Made by a program: the position numbers and the translations under genes. Shown here piece by piece: positions 35,053-44,195 of a stretch of DNA of 64,000 nucleotides. The stretch is from Curtobacterium sp. MCLR17_036 (GTDB taxonomy: Bacteria; Actinomycetota; Actinomycetes; Actinomycetales; Microbacteriaceae). The notes beneath the pieces were generated by a model. The model searched no databases, was not told where the DNA came from, and was given only the letters and a program-made list of their open reading frames with translations. Every line of letters starts with the position of its first letter. Position 1 is the stretch's first letter. Location: assembly GCF_003234445.2 (NCBI RefSeq), contig NZ_CP126269.1, positions 2,418,001 through 2,482,000 on the forward strand. Direction: 5' to 3'.

Positions 35053-35105
35053 GCGGCCGGCTCCGTTCCTGTCGTGGGGATGCTGCGGAGTTCGCCGGCC
35101 ATCAT
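35049..35105 (-). other. 18-codon mini-ORF linking ATPase and permease genes
   Basis: ATG at 35105 overlaps the ATPase stop by 4 nt (ATGA) and its TGA (35051-35049) overlaps the permease GTG by 4 nt (GTGA). The peptide MMAGELRSIPTTGTEPAA echoes the ATPase C-terminus (MMAGELPEGTEQVA); the DNA is an imperfect duplicate of the ATPase 3' end. It may act as a translational bridge or may be a remnant of the ancestral 3' end. Confidence 0.45.
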
Positions 35106-35147
35106 GCGACCTGCTCCGTTCCTTCTGGGAGTTCGCCGGCCATCATG
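35059..35147. repeat. Imperfect direct repeat of the ATPase 3' end
   Basis: GCTCCGTTCCT and GTTCGCCGGCCATCATG occur at about 35060-35070 and 35090-35106, and again at about 35113-35123 and 35131-35147, with 12 nt fewer between them in the copy inside the gene. Confidence 0.75.
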
Positions 35148-36622
35148 AGGCCGAGGACGTCTCGGGGGGTGTCCGCCGGCACGATGCCGACGATGCCGCC
35201 GCGGTACATGACCGCGATGCGGTCCGCGAGTGCCACGACCTCGTCGAGCTCGGTCGAGACGACGATGACGGGCACGCCGGTGTCGCGGGTGGCGACGATG
35301 CGCTTGTGCACGAACTCGATCGAGCCGACGTCGATGCCGCGGGTGGGCTGCGCGGCGACGAACAGCCGGAGCTCGCGGCTCAGCTCGCGGGCGAGGACGA
35401 TCTTCTGCTGGTTGCCGCCGGACAGCCGACCGGCCGCGGTGGTGCGGCCCGGCGTGCGGATGTCGAACTCGGCGATCTTCTCGTCGGCGAACGCGTCGCG
35501 CTCGGCTGCCCGGATGGTGCCGGCGCGGACGAACTCGGCGTGGTCCGCCCGGTCGAGCATGAGGTTCTCGGCGATGGTGAACTCGCCGACCAGCCCGTCC
35601 TCCTTGCGGTCCTCCGGCACGAAGCCGACGCCGGCGTCGAGCACCTGCTTGACGGTGCGGCCGGTGAGCTCCTTGCCGTCGAGCGTGATGCGTCCGGCGT
35701 GCACCGGCTCGAGGCCGATGATCGCCTCGGTGAGCTCGGTCTGCCCGTTGCCCTGCACGCCGGCGATGGCCAGGACCTCGCCGCGGCGCACCGTGAACGA
35801 GACGTCGTCGACGAGCACGATCCCGGACGGGTCGGTGACGGTGAGGTCCTGCACCACGAGGGCGTCCTCGCCGCCGGTGGCGGGTTCCTTGTCGACGACG
35901 AGCGAGACCGCGCGGCCGACCATGAGCGCCGCGAGCTCGTTGTTCGTCGCGGTCGGCGAGGCCTCGCCGACCACCTTGCCGAGCCGGATGACGGTGATGC
36001 GGTCGGCGACCTCGCGCACCTCGCGCAGCTTGTGCGTGATGAAGACGATCGCGGTGCCCGCCTCGCGCAGCTGCCGCATGATGCCCATCAGCTCGTCGGT
36101 CTCCTGGGGCGTGAGGACGGCCGTCGGCTCGTCGAACACCAGCACGGAGGCGTCGCGGGACAGCGCCTTGATGATCTCGACGCGCTGCTGCACGCCGACC
36201 GGCAGGTCCTCGACCTTCGCGTCGGGGTCGACGTCGAACCCGAAGCGGTCGGAGATCTCCTGCACGCGCCGGCGGGCGCCGGCCAGGTCGAGCCGACCGC
36301 CGAAGGTGGTCTGCTCCTGCCCGAGCATGACGTTCTCGGCGACCGTGAACACGGGCACGAGCATGAAGTGCTGGTGCACCATGCCGATGCCGGCGCGCAT
36401 GGCGTCACCGGGACCGTCGAAGTCCTGCGCGACGTCGTCGAGCAGGATCTCGCCCTCGTCGGCCTCGTACAGGCCGTACAGGACGTTCATCAGGGTGGAC
36501 TTGCCGGCGCCGTTCTCACCCAGCAGGCAGTGGACCTCACCCGGCTCGACGGTGAGCGAGATGTGGTCGTTGGCGACCAGGGCGCCGAACCGCTTGGTGA
36601 TGCCGCGGAGTTCGAGCTTCAT
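35102..36622 (-). CDS. Nucleoside ABC transporter ATP-binding protein (NupO-like, two ATPase domains)
   Basis: 506 residues with tandem nucleotide-binding domains, as in NupO/RbsA. Domain 1 has GENGAGKSTLMN (Walker A), a signature helix and SVLVFDEPTAVLT (Walker B). Domain 2 has the degenerate GVQGNGQTELTEA and a canonical LSGGNQQKIVLARELS. The ATG start is preceded by TAGACT at 6 nt (leaderless), so the transporter core can be transcribed separately from the lipoprotein gene upstream. Confidence 0.92.
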   Translation of the reverse strand: MKLELRGITKRFGALVANDHISLTVEPGEVHCLLGENGAGKSTLMNVLYGLYEADEGEILLDDVAQDFDGPGDAMRAGIGMVHQHFMLVPVFTVAENVMLGQEQTTFGGRLDLAGARRRVQEISDRFGFDVDPDAKVEDLPVGVQQRVEIIKALSRDASVLVFDEPTAVLTPQETDELMGIMRQLREAGTAIVFITHKLREVREVADRITVIRLGKVVGEASPTATNNELAALMVGRAVSLVVDKEPATGGEDALVVQDLTVTDPSGIVLVDDVSFTVRRGEVLAIAGVQGNGQTELTEAIIGLEPVHAGRITLDGKELTGRTVKQVLDAGVGFVPEDRKEDGLVGEFTIAENLMLDRADHAEFVRAGTIRAAERDAFADEKIAEFDIRTPGRTTAAGRLSGGNQQKIVLARELSRELRLFVAAQPTRGIDVGSIEFVHKRIVATRDTGVPVIVVSTELDEVVALADRIAVMYRGGIVGIVPADTPRDVLGLMMAGELPEGTEQVA

Positions 36623-36628
36623 GTCGGG

Positions 36629-36634
36629 AGTCTA
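36629..36634 (-). promoter_or_regulatory. -10 hexamer TAGACT, leaderless ATPase gene
   Basis: TAGACT with a 6-nt gap to the ATG at 36622. Confidence 0.5.
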
Positions 36635-36645
36635 TTTCTGTCTCG

Positions 36646-36704
36646 GTGCGCCGCGCGGGCGCACGATCCGGGTGCACGGTCCTGCGTGCGCCGAGCGGGC
36701 GCAC
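36646..36704. repeat. Two copies of a GTGCGCC-N5-GGCGCAC hairpin
   Basis: At 36646-36664 and 36686-36704, each a perfect 7-bp stem, in the gap between the lipoprotein and ATPase genes. Confidence 0.6.
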
Positions 36705-36709
36705 GAGAA

Positions 36710-36739
36710 CGCGGGCGAGGGAGGATCCCCCCGCCCGCG
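36710..36739 (-). terminator. Intercistronic hairpin after the BMP lipoprotein gene
   Basis: CGCGGGCG and CGCCCGCG arms with further pairing inside, starting 10 nt after the lipoprotein stop. Probably a partial terminator or mRNA stabiliser giving more lipoprotein than ATPase. Confidence 0.55.
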
Positions 36740-36748
36740 TCCGTCGGG

Positions 36749-37813
36749 TCAGGACTGGGTCTTGACCGTGATCGAGCCGTCGATGATGCCCGACTTGATC
36801 GTGTCGAGCTCGTCCTGCAGGCCGCTGTCGACCTTCGACTCGTAGTCGTGGAACGGCGCGATGCCGACGCCCTCGTTCTTCAGCGTGCCGACGTACGGCT
36901 CGTTCGAGAACTTGCCGGCGGCCGCCTGCTCGACGACGTCCTTCGTGGCGGGGCGCATGCCCTTCTCGATCGAGGTGAAGGCGATGTCCTTGTAGCGGGG
37001 GTCGGCCTCGTAGAGGTCGCTGTCCGCGCCGATGAGGACGGAGCCGTTGTCGGCGTCCTTGATGGCCTCGGCGGCCGACTGGTAGATCGGACCGCCGACC
37101 GGCAGGATCACGTCGGCGTCCTGGTCGAGGAGCGTCTGCGCGACCGACTTGGCCTGCGTGCCGGCCTCGAAGCCTCCGGTGAAGGAGCCCTTGCCGGTGT
37201 CGACGTTCCAGCCGACGACCTTGACGTCCTTGTCCTTCTGCTCGTTGTAGTACTCGACGCCGTCCGCGAAGCCGTCCATGAAGATCGTGACGGTCGGGAT
37301 CTGCATGCCGCCGAAGGTGCCGACGACGCCGGTCTTCGAGTAGGACGCCGCCGCGTAGCCGGCGAGGAACGCCGCCTGCGAGGTGTCGAACGTGATCGGC
37401 TTGACGTTGTCCGCGTCGATCGAGTTGTCGTCGATGATCGCGAAGTCGGTGTCGGGGTTCGCCGCGGCCTGCTTCTTCGTGGCGTCGGCGAGGTTGAAGC
37501 CGACCGTCACGATGAGGTTGCAGTTCTGGCTGACGAGCTGCTCGATGTTCGAGTCGTAGACGGTGGCGTCCTTGGACTCGGCCTTCTTGTACGAGGCGCC
37601 GAGGTCGTCCGCGGCGTCGACCATGCCCTCGAAGCCGAGCTGGTTGAAGGACTTGTCGTCGAAGCCGCCGGCGTCGGAGACCATGCAGGGACGGAAGTCG
37701 GTCTTCTTCGCCGACGCGTCGTCGGACGGGGCCGCTGCACAGCCGGTGAGGACGGCGACGGTGCCCGCGAGCGCGAGGGAGCTCAGCAGGACCTGACGGG
37801 TACGAGATGTCAC
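36749..37813 (-). CDS. BMP-family nucleoside-binding lipoprotein
   Basis: 354 residues from a GTG start with GGAGGAA at good spacing. Signal peptide with lipobox LTGC (Cys near residue 25), then a periplasmic-binding-protein fold of the basic membrane protein family: ACMVSDAGGFDDKSFNQLGFEG-like start (seen as PCMVSDAGGFDDKSFNQ), IVTVGFNLADATKK, FLAGYAAASYSKTG, VGTFGGMQIPTV and DADVILPVGG. BMP proteins bind purine or pyrimidine nucleosides. First gene of the nucleoside block. Confidence 0.93.
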   Translation of the reverse strand: MTSRTRQVLLSSLALAGTVAVLTGCAAAPSDDASAKKTDFRPCMVSDAGGFDDKSFNQLGFEGMVDAADDLGASYKKAESKDATVYDSNIEQLVSQNCNLIVTVGFNLADATKKQAAANPDTDFAIIDDNSIDADNVKPITFDTSQAAFLAGYAAASYSKTGVVGTFGGMQIPTVTIFMDGFADGVEYYNEQKDKDVKVVGWNVDTGKGSFTGGFEAGTQAKSVAQTLLDQDADVILPVGGPIYQSAAEAIKDADNGSVLIGADSDLYEADPRYKDIAFTSIEKGMRPATKDVVEQAAAGKFSNEPYVGTLKNEGVGIAPFHDYESKVDSGLQDELDTIKSGIIDGSITVKTQS

Positions 37814-37870
37814 GGGTGGGTTCCTCCGGGGGGCGTGCCCGGACCACGTGCGTTCCGGGCGATCGTGGCG

Positions 37871-37876
37871 ACAGTA
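37871..37876 (-). promoter_or_regulatory. -10 hexamer TACTGT, BMP lipoprotein promoter
   Basis: Minus-strand TACTGT gives a leader of about 50 nt. A GGTTACGG/CCGTAACC inverted repeat lies upstream at 37925-37964 and could be an operator. Confidence 0.35.
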
Positions 37877-38033
37877 CACGACCGGCCGGGCGGTACAGGA
37901 CGCCCGGAGAGGCCTCGGTGGATCGGTTACGGGATCGCGACCGCCCGGAAACGCGGCCGTAACCTGGAGTCACGCCCGCACCCCCACTTCGGGGGCGATC
38001 TGGCGGATCCGATCGGACGTTGTCGGTGGAGCG

Positions 38034-39149
38034 CTACAGCACGTCGCCGCGGCCGCTGATCTTCAGTGCGTCCACCACACCCTTGACCCGCTGCGCGTTC
38101 GCGCTCGTCGTGACGAGGAGCGCGTCCGGGGTGTCGACGACGACGATGTCCTCGACGCCGATGAGCGAGATGAGCCGCTGGCTGTGCGCCACCACGATGC
38201 CGCTCGACGAGTCGGCGAGGATGCGGGCGCCGTCGCCGAGGACGGCGAGGTTGTTCGCCCGGCCGCCGGACTGCAGCTTCGCGAGCGAGGCGAAGTCCCC
38301 GACGTCGTCCCAGTCGAAGTCGCCGGGGATGACGGCCATGCGCCCGGCCGCGGCGGCGGGCTCGGCGACGGTGTAGTCGATGGCGATCTTCTCGAGTGCG
38401 GGCCAGACGGCGTCGACGACGGCTCCGCGGGCCGAGGTGTCCCACGCGGCGGCGAGCTCCTCGATCCCGGCGAGCAGCTTCGGCTTCGTCCGGCCGATCT
38501 CGGCGAGCAGGACGTCGGCGCGGGCGATGAACATGCCCGCGTTCCAGAGGTACGTGCCCTGCTCGACGTACGAGCGGGCGGTGTCCAGGTCGGGCTTCTC
38601 GACGAACGACCGCACGGCGTGCGCGGTGGGGGCGCCCTCGATGCCGAGGGTGTCGCCGTGCGCGTGGATGTACCCGAAGCCGATGGCGGGCTCGGTCGGC
38701 GTGATGCCGATCGTCGTGACGTAGCCGGCGCGTGCGGCCGCGACGGCCTCGCGCACGGACCGGCGGAAGCCGCGGGCGTCGCCGATGACGTGGTCGGCGG
38801 CGAAGGAGCCGATGACGACGTCCGGCTCGCGGCGGACCAGGATCGCCGCGGCGAGGCCGATGGCCGCCGTGGAGTCCTTCGGCTCGCTCTCGAGCACGAC
38901 GTTGTGGTCCTCGACGCCGGGGAGCTGCGACTCGACGGCGACGCGGTGCGCGCGGCCGGTGACGACCATGATCCGCTGGTCGCCGGCGAGCGGTGCGAGC
39001 CGGTCCCAGGTCTGCCGGAGCAGCGAGGTGCCGGAGCCGGTCAGGTCGTGCAGGAACTTGGGTGCGTCGGCACGGGACAGCGGCCACAGGCGCGACCCGA
39101 TGCCCCCTGCGGGGATGATCGCGTAGAAGTCGTCGAGAGCGTCAGGCAC
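38034..39149 (-). CDS. manC: Mannose-1-phosphate guanylyltransferase
   Basis: 371 residues of nucleotidyltransferase fold: FYAIIPAGGIGSRLWPLSRADAPKFLHDL is the GTP-binding signature, later ESEPKDSTAAIGLAAA, GSFAADHVI and VEKPD. It makes GDP-mannose, the donor for mannosyltransferases such as the divergent neighbour. There is no C-terminal isomerase domain. The GTG start is supported by TACGGT 6 nt upstream. Confidence 0.93.
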   Translation of the reverse strand: MPDALDDFYAIIPAGGIGSRLWPLSRADAPKFLHDLTGSGTSLLRQTWDRLAPLAGDQRIMVVTGRAHRVAVESQLPGVEDHNVVLESEPKDSTAAIGLAAAILVRREPDVVIGSFAADHVIGDARGFRRSVREAVAAARAGYVTTIGITPTEPAIGFGYIHAHGDTLGIEGAPTAHAVRSFVEKPDLDTARSYVEQGTYLWNAGMFIARADVLLAEIGRTKPKLLAGIEELAAAWDTSARGAVVDAVWPALEKIAIDYTVAEPAAAAGRMAVIPGDFDWDDVGDFASLAKLQSGGRANNLAVLGDGARILADSSSGIVVAHSQRLISLIGVEDIVVVDTPDALLVTTSANAQRVKGVVDALKISGRGDVL

Positions 39150-39155
39150 GTGCTC

Positions 39156-39161
39156 ACCGTA
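39156..39161 (-). promoter_or_regulatory. -10 hexamer TACGGT, leaderless manC
   Basis: TACGGT with a 6-nt gap to the GTG at 39149. Confidence 0.45.
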
Positions 39162-39304
39162 CCGCTCGGAGGACGGCGATGCTGGGAGCGGTCCGGACGT
39201 CCGCCGAGTGCCACCCGGGGCACGTCGTGTTCACCCGGCGCGCGGCACGCGTTCACGTGCCCGGCCCCGCGCCGACACGTCGCCCGCGGAGCATGGGCAG
39301 CACC

Positions 39305-40540
39305 ATGAGCGCACGCAGCGTGGAGCGCGACACGTCCCCCCGGACCGTGGCCGTCGTGACCGAGAGCTTCCTGCCCACCCTCAACGGCGTGACCACCAGC
39401 GTCCTGGCGGTCCTCGACCACCTGGAACGCCGCGGTCACCGCGCGGTCGTGATCGCACCGGACACCCCGGGACTCGCACAGTTCCGGTCCCGCAGTGCTG
39501 TCGAGCGCTACCGCTCCTTCGACGTGCACCGGATCCCCGCCGTCGCCTACCGGCAGTTCCCGGTCGCGCTCCCCCACCCCGTCCTCGACACGATCCTCGC
39601 CGCCTCCGGCGCCGACGTCCTGCACGCCGCGAGTCCGTTCCTGTTGGGTGGGCGCGCCATCACGGCGGCCGGGAGGCTCGGCATCCCCTCCGTCGCCGTC
39701 TTCCAGACCGACGTGGCCGGGTTCGCCCGCCGCAACGGCCTGACCGCGACCGTCCCGTTGGTGCGCAGGATCCTCGGACGCATCCACGCCGGGGCGTCGC
39801 TGACGCTCGCCCCGTCGAGCGCGACGGCCGCGATGCTCGCCGAGGACGGCGTGCCCCGCGTCGCCCGCTGGGGTCGCGGAGTCGACACCGAGCTGTTCCA
39901 CCCCGCGCGTCGGGCGTCCGGGCACGTGCGGGCGCTCCGCCGCCGACTCGCCCCGGCCGGCGAGACGATCGTCGGCTACGTCGGACGACTCGCCCCGGAG
40001 AAGGAGGTCGAGCGGCTCGCCGAGCTCGGGGGCGTCCCGGGGATCCGCGTCGTCGTCGCCGGCGGCGGGCCGTCCCGCACGTTCCTCGAGCGACGGCTCC
40101 GGCACCTCGACGTGACCTTCACCGGCCCCCTGCGCGGCGACGCCCTGGCCGACGCCTACGCGGCGCTCGACGTCTTCGTGCACACCGGGCCGGCGGAGAC
40201 CTTCGGCCAGACCCTCCAGGAAGCGCACGCCTCGGGGCTGCCCGTGGTCGCCCCCGCGTCGGGTGGACCGATCGACCTGGTGGCGCCGGGGCTCGACGGC
40301 GAGCTCTTCGACCCGGACGCCCCGCAGGCGCTGCGCCAGGCCGTCCTGCGGCTCCACCACGACCGCGCACTCGCGGAACGGATGGGATCGGCCGGCCGCC
40401 TGCGGGTCGAGGGGACGACCTGGGAGGCCGTCGGCGACCAGCTCCTGGCCCACCACGACACCGCCCGCACCATCGGCGCGCCGCCCGTCGGACGGGGCCT
40501 CCGAGCCGGTCGGGACGAGAAGGTCGGTGCCCGAGCATAG
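39305..40540 (+). CDS. GT4 glycosyltransferase (GDP-mannose-dependent mannosyltransferase-like)
   Basis: 411 residues: VVTESFLPTLNGVTTSVLAVLDHL and VFQTDVAGFARRNG in the acceptor domain, GYVGRLAPEKEVERLAEL and GPAETFGQTLQEAHASGLPVVAP in the donor domain. This pattern is closest to MgtA/PimB-type alpha-mannosyltransferases of actinobacteria that build lipoglycans from GDP-mannose. ManC next door would supply the donor. ATGs at 39293 and 39305 are both possible; GGAG at 39288 suits the second better. Confidence 0.85.
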   Translation: MSARSVERDTSPRTVAVVTESFLPTLNGVTTSVLAVLDHLERRGHRAVVIAPDTPGLAQFRSRSAVERYRSFDVHRIPAVAYRQFPVALPHPVLDTILAASGADVLHAASPFLLGGRAITAAGRLGIPSVAVFQTDVAGFARRNGLTATVPLVRRILGRIHAGASLTLAPSSATAAMLAEDGVPRVARWGRGVDTELFHPARRASGHVRALRRRLAPAGETIVGYVGRLAPEKEVERLAELGGVPGIRVVVAGGGPSRTFLERRLRHLDVTFTGPLRGDALADAYAALDVFVHTGPAETFGQTLQEAHASGLPVVAPASGGPIDLVAPGLDGELFDPDAPQALRQAVLRLHHDRALAERMGSAGRLRVEGTTWEAVGDQLLAHHDTARTIGAPPVGRGLRAGRDEKVGARA

Positions 40541-40543
40541 GAT
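40538..40543 (+). promoter_or_regulatory. -10 hexamer TAGGAT, sdh promoter
   Basis: The hexamer shares its first three bases with the TAG stop of the mannosyltransferase gene. Transcription would begin near 40550, giving a leader of about 69 nt. Confidence 0.5.
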
Positions 40544-40574
40544 GGGGCGTGTTCCACACGAACACGAACGGCAA

Positions 40575-40597
40575 GGGCTCGCCGATCGGGCGAGCCC
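40575..40597 (+). promoter_or_regulatory. Hairpin in the sdh leader
   Basis: GGGCTCGCC, loop GATCG, GGCGAGCCC, ahead of the GGAAGGACGAG ribosome binding site of sdhC. Might influence mRNA stability or translation. Confidence 0.45.
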
Positions 40598-40618
40598 GTC
40601 CTACGGAAGGACGAGCTC

Positions 40619-41068
40619 ATGGCTGAGCCAACCGGCGGCGGTACGGCGACCGCCGTGCCCGAGGTCACGATCGAGGCGCCACGCGCCTCTCGGAAACCCG
40701 AGGGCACGCTGTACCGCGGATCGACGGGCATGTGGTCCTGGGTCCTGCACCGGATCACCGGCGTCGCGATCTACTTCTTCCTGCTGGTGCACATCCTCGA
40801 CACCGCGCTGGTGCGCTTGTCACCAGAGGCCTACAACGCCGTCATCGGCACGTACAAGACCCCGATCATGAACCTCGGCGAGACCGCCCTGGTGATGGCG
40901 ATCGTGTTCCACGCCTACAACGGACTGCGGATCATCCTCGTCGACTTCTGGTCCAAGGGACCGAAGTACCAGCGGGCCATGTTCTGGATCGTCCTCGTCC
41001 TCTGGGCGATCACGATCGCGGGCTTCCTGCCCCGCCAGCTCATGAACCTCGTCGCCGACTTCAACTAG
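40619..41068 (+). CDS. sdhC: Succinate dehydrogenase cytochrome b subunit
   Basis: 149 residues: a soluble N-terminus of 40, then three helices. WSWVLHRITGVAIYFFLLVHILDTAL holds the conserved Arg and His of SdhC (haem b and quinone area); HAYNGLRIILVDF is in helix 3's region. First gene of sdhCDAB. Anchors the SdhAB catalytic part to the membrane and passes electrons to menaquinone. Confidence 0.93.
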   Translation: MAEPTGGGTATAVPEVTIEAPRASRKPEGTLYRGSTGMWSWVLHRITGVAIYFFLLVHILDTALVRLSPEAYNAVIGTYKTPIMNLGETALVMAIVFHAYNGLRIILVDFWSKGPKYQRAMFWIVLVLWAITIAGFLPRQLMNLVADFN

Positions 41069-41078
41069 GGGCACTGAG

Positions 41079-41525
41079 ATGACCACGCAGACCATCGAGC
41101 CCCCGCGCTCGGCCGCCGCCGCCCGCCGCACCACCAACTGGGAGAAGTGGGGCTGGATCTACATGCGCGCCTCGGGCGTGCTGCTCGTCGTGCTGATCTT
41201 CGGCCACCTCTTCGTGAACATGGTGGCGGGCGAGGGCGTCAAGCAGATCGACTTCGCCTTCGTCGCCGGCAAGTGGGCCGACCCGTTCTGGAAGGTCTGG
41301 GACTCGCTCATGCTGGTCCTCGCGCTCATCCACGGCTCGAACGGCATGCGGACGATCATCAACGACTACGTGGCGAAGCCCGGCGTGCGCAGGACGCTCC
41401 TCGGAGCCGTCCTCGTCGCGTGCGTCGCGCTCATCGTCCTCGGCCTGCTCGTGTGCTGGACGTTCGACCCGTGCCCCGCGGGCGCCGCCGCCGCCGACCT
41501 GCCGTCCTTCTGCCCGGCGCAGTAG
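41079..41525 (+). CDS. sdhD: Succinate dehydrogenase hydrophobic anchor subunit
   Basis: 148 residues, three helices; [24 protein letters not shown] gives a haem-ligand His and the region [18 protein letters not shown] is the usual third-helix motif. 10 nt after sdhC. The C-terminal ~20 residues contain three Cys ([17 protein letters not shown]), an unusual feature. Confidence 0.92.
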   Translation: MTTQTIEPPRSAAAARRTTNWEKWGWIYMRASGVLLVVLIFGHLFVNMVAGEGVKQIDFAFVAGKWADPFWKVWDSLMLVLALIHGSNGMRTIINDYVAKPGVRRTLLGAVLVACVALIVLGLLVCWTFDPCPAGAAAADLPSFCPAQ

Positions 41526-41574
41526 CCCCACCGCCGCTGCCGCCCGCCTTCCCACCGTCTACGGAAAGACCCCT

Positions 41575-43371
41575 GTGACCACCGAGACCACCGTCCACCA
41601 CCACCAGTTCGACATCGTCATCATCGGCGCAGGAGGCGCGGGCATGCGTGCCGCGATCGAGGCCGGCCCGAAGGCGAAGACGGCCGTCATCTCGAAGCTG
41701 TACCCGACCCGGTCGCACACCGGTGCGGCGCAGGGCGGGATGGCCGCCGCCCTGGCGAACGTCGAAGAGGACTCGTGGGAGTGGCACACCTTCGACACGA
41801 TCAAGGGCGGCGACTACCTGGTCGACCAGGACGCCGCCGAGATCCTCGCGAAGGAGGCGATCGACGCCGTCATCGACCTCGAGAACATGGGCCTGCCGTT
41901 CAACCGCACGCCCGAGGGCAAGATCGACCAGCGTCGGTTCGGCGGGCACACGCGCGACCACGGCAAGTCGCCGGTGCGCCGCGCCTGCTACGCCGCCGAC
42001 CGCACGGGCCACATGATCCTGCAGACGCTGTTCCAGAACTGCGTGAAGCTCGGTGTCGAGTTCTACAACGAGTTCTACGCACTCGACCTCATCATGGTCG
42101 ACGTCGTGGGCGACGACGGCGTCACCCGCAAGCAGCCGGCGGGCGTCGTCGCGTTCGAGCTCGCGACCGGTGAGCTGCACGTCTTCCACGCCAAGGCGAT
42201 GATCTTCGCCACCGGCGGCTTCGGCAAGATGTACAAGACGACCTCGAACGCGCACACGCTCACGGGCGACGGCGTCGGGATCGTCTGGCGCACGGGCCTG
42301 CCGCTCGAGGACATGGAGTTCTTCCAGTTCCACCCGACCGGCCTGGCGGGCCTCGGCATCCTGCTCACCGAGGGCGCCCGCGGCGAGGGCGCGATCCTCC
42401 GGAACGCCTCGGGCGAGCGCTTCATGGAGCGCTACGCCCCGACCATCAAGGACCTCGCCCCACGCGACATCGTCGCCCGCTGCATGGTGCAGGAAGTCGC
42501 CGAGGGCCGCGGGGCCGGACCGAACAAGGACTACGTCCTGCTCGACTGCACGCACCTCGGTGCCGAGGTCCTCGAGACGAAGCTGCCGGACATCACCGAG
42601 TTCGCCCGCACCTACCTCGGTGTCGACCCCGTCGTCGAGCCGGTGCCGGTCATGCCCACCGCGCACTACGCGATGGGCGGCATCCCGACGAACACCGACG
42701 CCCAGGTCCTGTACGACAACACGACGGTCGTCCCCGGGCTGTACGCCGCCGGCGAGTGCGCCTGCGTGTCGGTGCACGGCTCGAACCGTCTCGGCACGAA
42801 CTCCCTGCTCGACATCAACGTCTTCGGCAAGCGCTCCGGCAACAACGCCGCCGAGTGGGTCAAGACCGCCGAGTTCCTCCCCCTGCCCGAGGACCCGGCC
42901 GCCGGTGTCCGCGCGATGCTCGAGCAGCTCCGCGCCTCGACCGGCACCGAGCGCGTCTCGGCACTCCGCAAGGAGCTGCAGGAGGAGATGGACAAGAACG
43001 CGCAGGTGTTCCGCACCGACGAGTCCCTGGCACGCGTCACCGAGACCATCCACACGCTCCGCAACCGCTTCACGCAGGTGAGCGTGCAGGACAAGGGCAA
43101 GCGGTTCAACACCGACCTGCTCGAGGCCGTCGAGCTCGGCTTCCTGCTCGACCTGGCCGAGGTCGTCGTCTACTCGGCGCGCAACCGCAAGGAGAGCCGC
43201 GGCGGGCACATGCGCGACGACTACCCGAAGCGCGACGACGAGAACTACATGCAGCACACGATGGCGTACCTGACGGGTGACCCGCACTCGTCCCTCGCCG
43301 ACGACCACATCACGCTCGACTGGAAGCCCGTCGTCATGACGCGGTACCAGCCGATGGAGAGGAAGTACTGA
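41575..43371 (+). CDS. sdhA: Succinate dehydrogenase flavoprotein subunit
   Basis: 598 residues, full length. FAD-binding [15 protein letters not shown], the flavinylation His in [36 protein letters not shown], and the active-site Arg/His segments ([34 protein letters not shown]). Oxidises succinate to fumarate with covalent FAD. GTG start with GGAAAG upstream. Confidence 0.96.
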   Translation: MTTETTVHHHQFDIVIIGAGGAGMRAAIEAGPKAKTAVISKLYPTRSHTGAAQGGMAAALANVEEDSWEWHTFDTIKGGDYLVDQDAAEILAKEAIDAVIDLENMGLPFNRTPEGKIDQRRFGGHTRDHGKSPVRRACYAADRTGHMILQTLFQNCVKLGVEFYNEFYALDLIMVDVVGDDGVTRKQPAGVVAFELATGELHVFHAKAMIFATGGFGKMYKTTSNAHTLTGDGVGIVWRTGLPLEDMEFFQFHPTGLAGLGILLTEGARGEGAILRNASGERFMERYAPTIKDLAPRDIVARCMVQEVAEGRGAGPNKDYVLLDCTHLGAEVLETKLPDITEFARTYLGVDPVVEPVPVMPTAHYAMGGIPTNTDAQVLYDNTTVVPGLYAAGECACVSVHGSNRLGTNSLLDINVFGKRSGNNAAEWVKTAEFLPLPEDPAAGVRAMLEQLRASTGTERVSALRKELQEEMDKNAQVFRTDESLARVTETIHTLRNRFTQVSVQDKGKRFNTDLLEAVELGFLLDLAEVVVYSARNRKESRGGHMRDDYPKRDDENYMQHTMAYLTGDPHSSLADDHITLDWKPVVMTRYQPMERKY

Positions 43372-43372
43372 G

Positions 43373-44143
43373 ATGACCGACACCCTGGTCTCCGACGCAC
43401 CCCGCACCGACGCGATCGACGCGCCCCCGGGATCCTTCTCCGTCACGCTCATCGTGCGACGGTTCGACCCGGACGTCGACGACGAGCCGCGCTGGCAGGA
43501 CTTCGACGTCATGATGCTGCCGACCGACCGCATCCTCGACGCGCTGCACAAGATCAAGTGGGAGCAGGACGGGTCGCTCACCTTCCGCCGGTCCTGCGCG
43601 CACGGCGTGTGCGGCTCCGACGCGATGCGCATCAACGGCCGCAACCGCCTGGCCTGCAAGACCCTCATCAAGGACCTCGACGTCTCGAAGCCGATCTACG
43701 TCGAGGCCATCAAGGGCCTGCCGCTCGAGAAGGACCTCGTCGTCGACATGGAGCCCTTCTTCAAGTCCTACCGCGAGGTCCAGCCGTTCCTGCAGGCCTC
43801 GACGCCGCCCACCCCGGGCAAGGAGCGCGTGCAGTCCGTCGCCGACCGTGCCCGTTTCGACGACACCACGAAGTGCATCCTCTGCGCGGCGTGCACGTCG
43901 TCCTGCCCGGTGTTCTGGACCGACGGGCAGTACTTCGGTCCGGCCGCGATCGTGAACGCGCACCGCTTCATCTTCGACTCGCGCGACGACGCCGCCGACG
44001 TGCGACTCGACATCCTCAACGACAAGGAAGGCGTGTGGCGCTGCCGCACCACCTTCAACTGCACGGACGCCTGCCCCCGTGGCATCCAGGTCACGAAGGC
44101 GATCTCCGAGGTCAAGCAGGCGCTCATGCGCGGGAAGGCCTGA
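43373..44143 (+). CDS. sdhB: Succinate dehydrogenase iron-sulphur subunit
   Basis: 256 residues with three cluster sites: [2Fe-2S] RRSCAHGVCGSDAMRINGRNRLAC-type Cys pattern, then CILCAACTSSCPVFW and FNCTDACPRGI for the [4Fe-4S] and [3Fe-4S] clusters. It moves electrons from SdhA to the membrane anchor. Starts 1 nt after sdhA's stop. Confidence 0.96.
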   Translation: MTDTLVSDAPRTDAIDAPPGSFSVTLIVRRFDPDVDDEPRWQDFDVMMLPTDRILDALHKIKWEQDGSLTFRRSCAHGVCGSDAMRINGRNRLACKTLIKDLDVSKPIYVEAIKGLPLEKDLVVDMEPFFKSYREVQPFLQASTPPTPGKERVQSVADRARFDDTTKCILCAACTSSCPVFWTDGQYFGPAAIVNAHRFIFDSRDDAADVRLDILNDKEGVWRCRTTFNCTDACPRGIQVTKAISEVKQALMRGKA

Positions 44144-44182
44144 CGCTCGGCGTCGTCCAAGGCTCGCCCGACACCCCACCGA

Positions 44183-44188
44183 TAGGCT
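44183..44188 (+). promoter_or_regulatory. -10 hexamer TAGGCT, leaderless TNT-domain gene
   Basis: TAGGCT with a 7-nt gap to the ATG at 44196; indicates transcription apart from sdh. Confidence 0.45.
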
Positions 44189-44195
44189 CCGGTCC

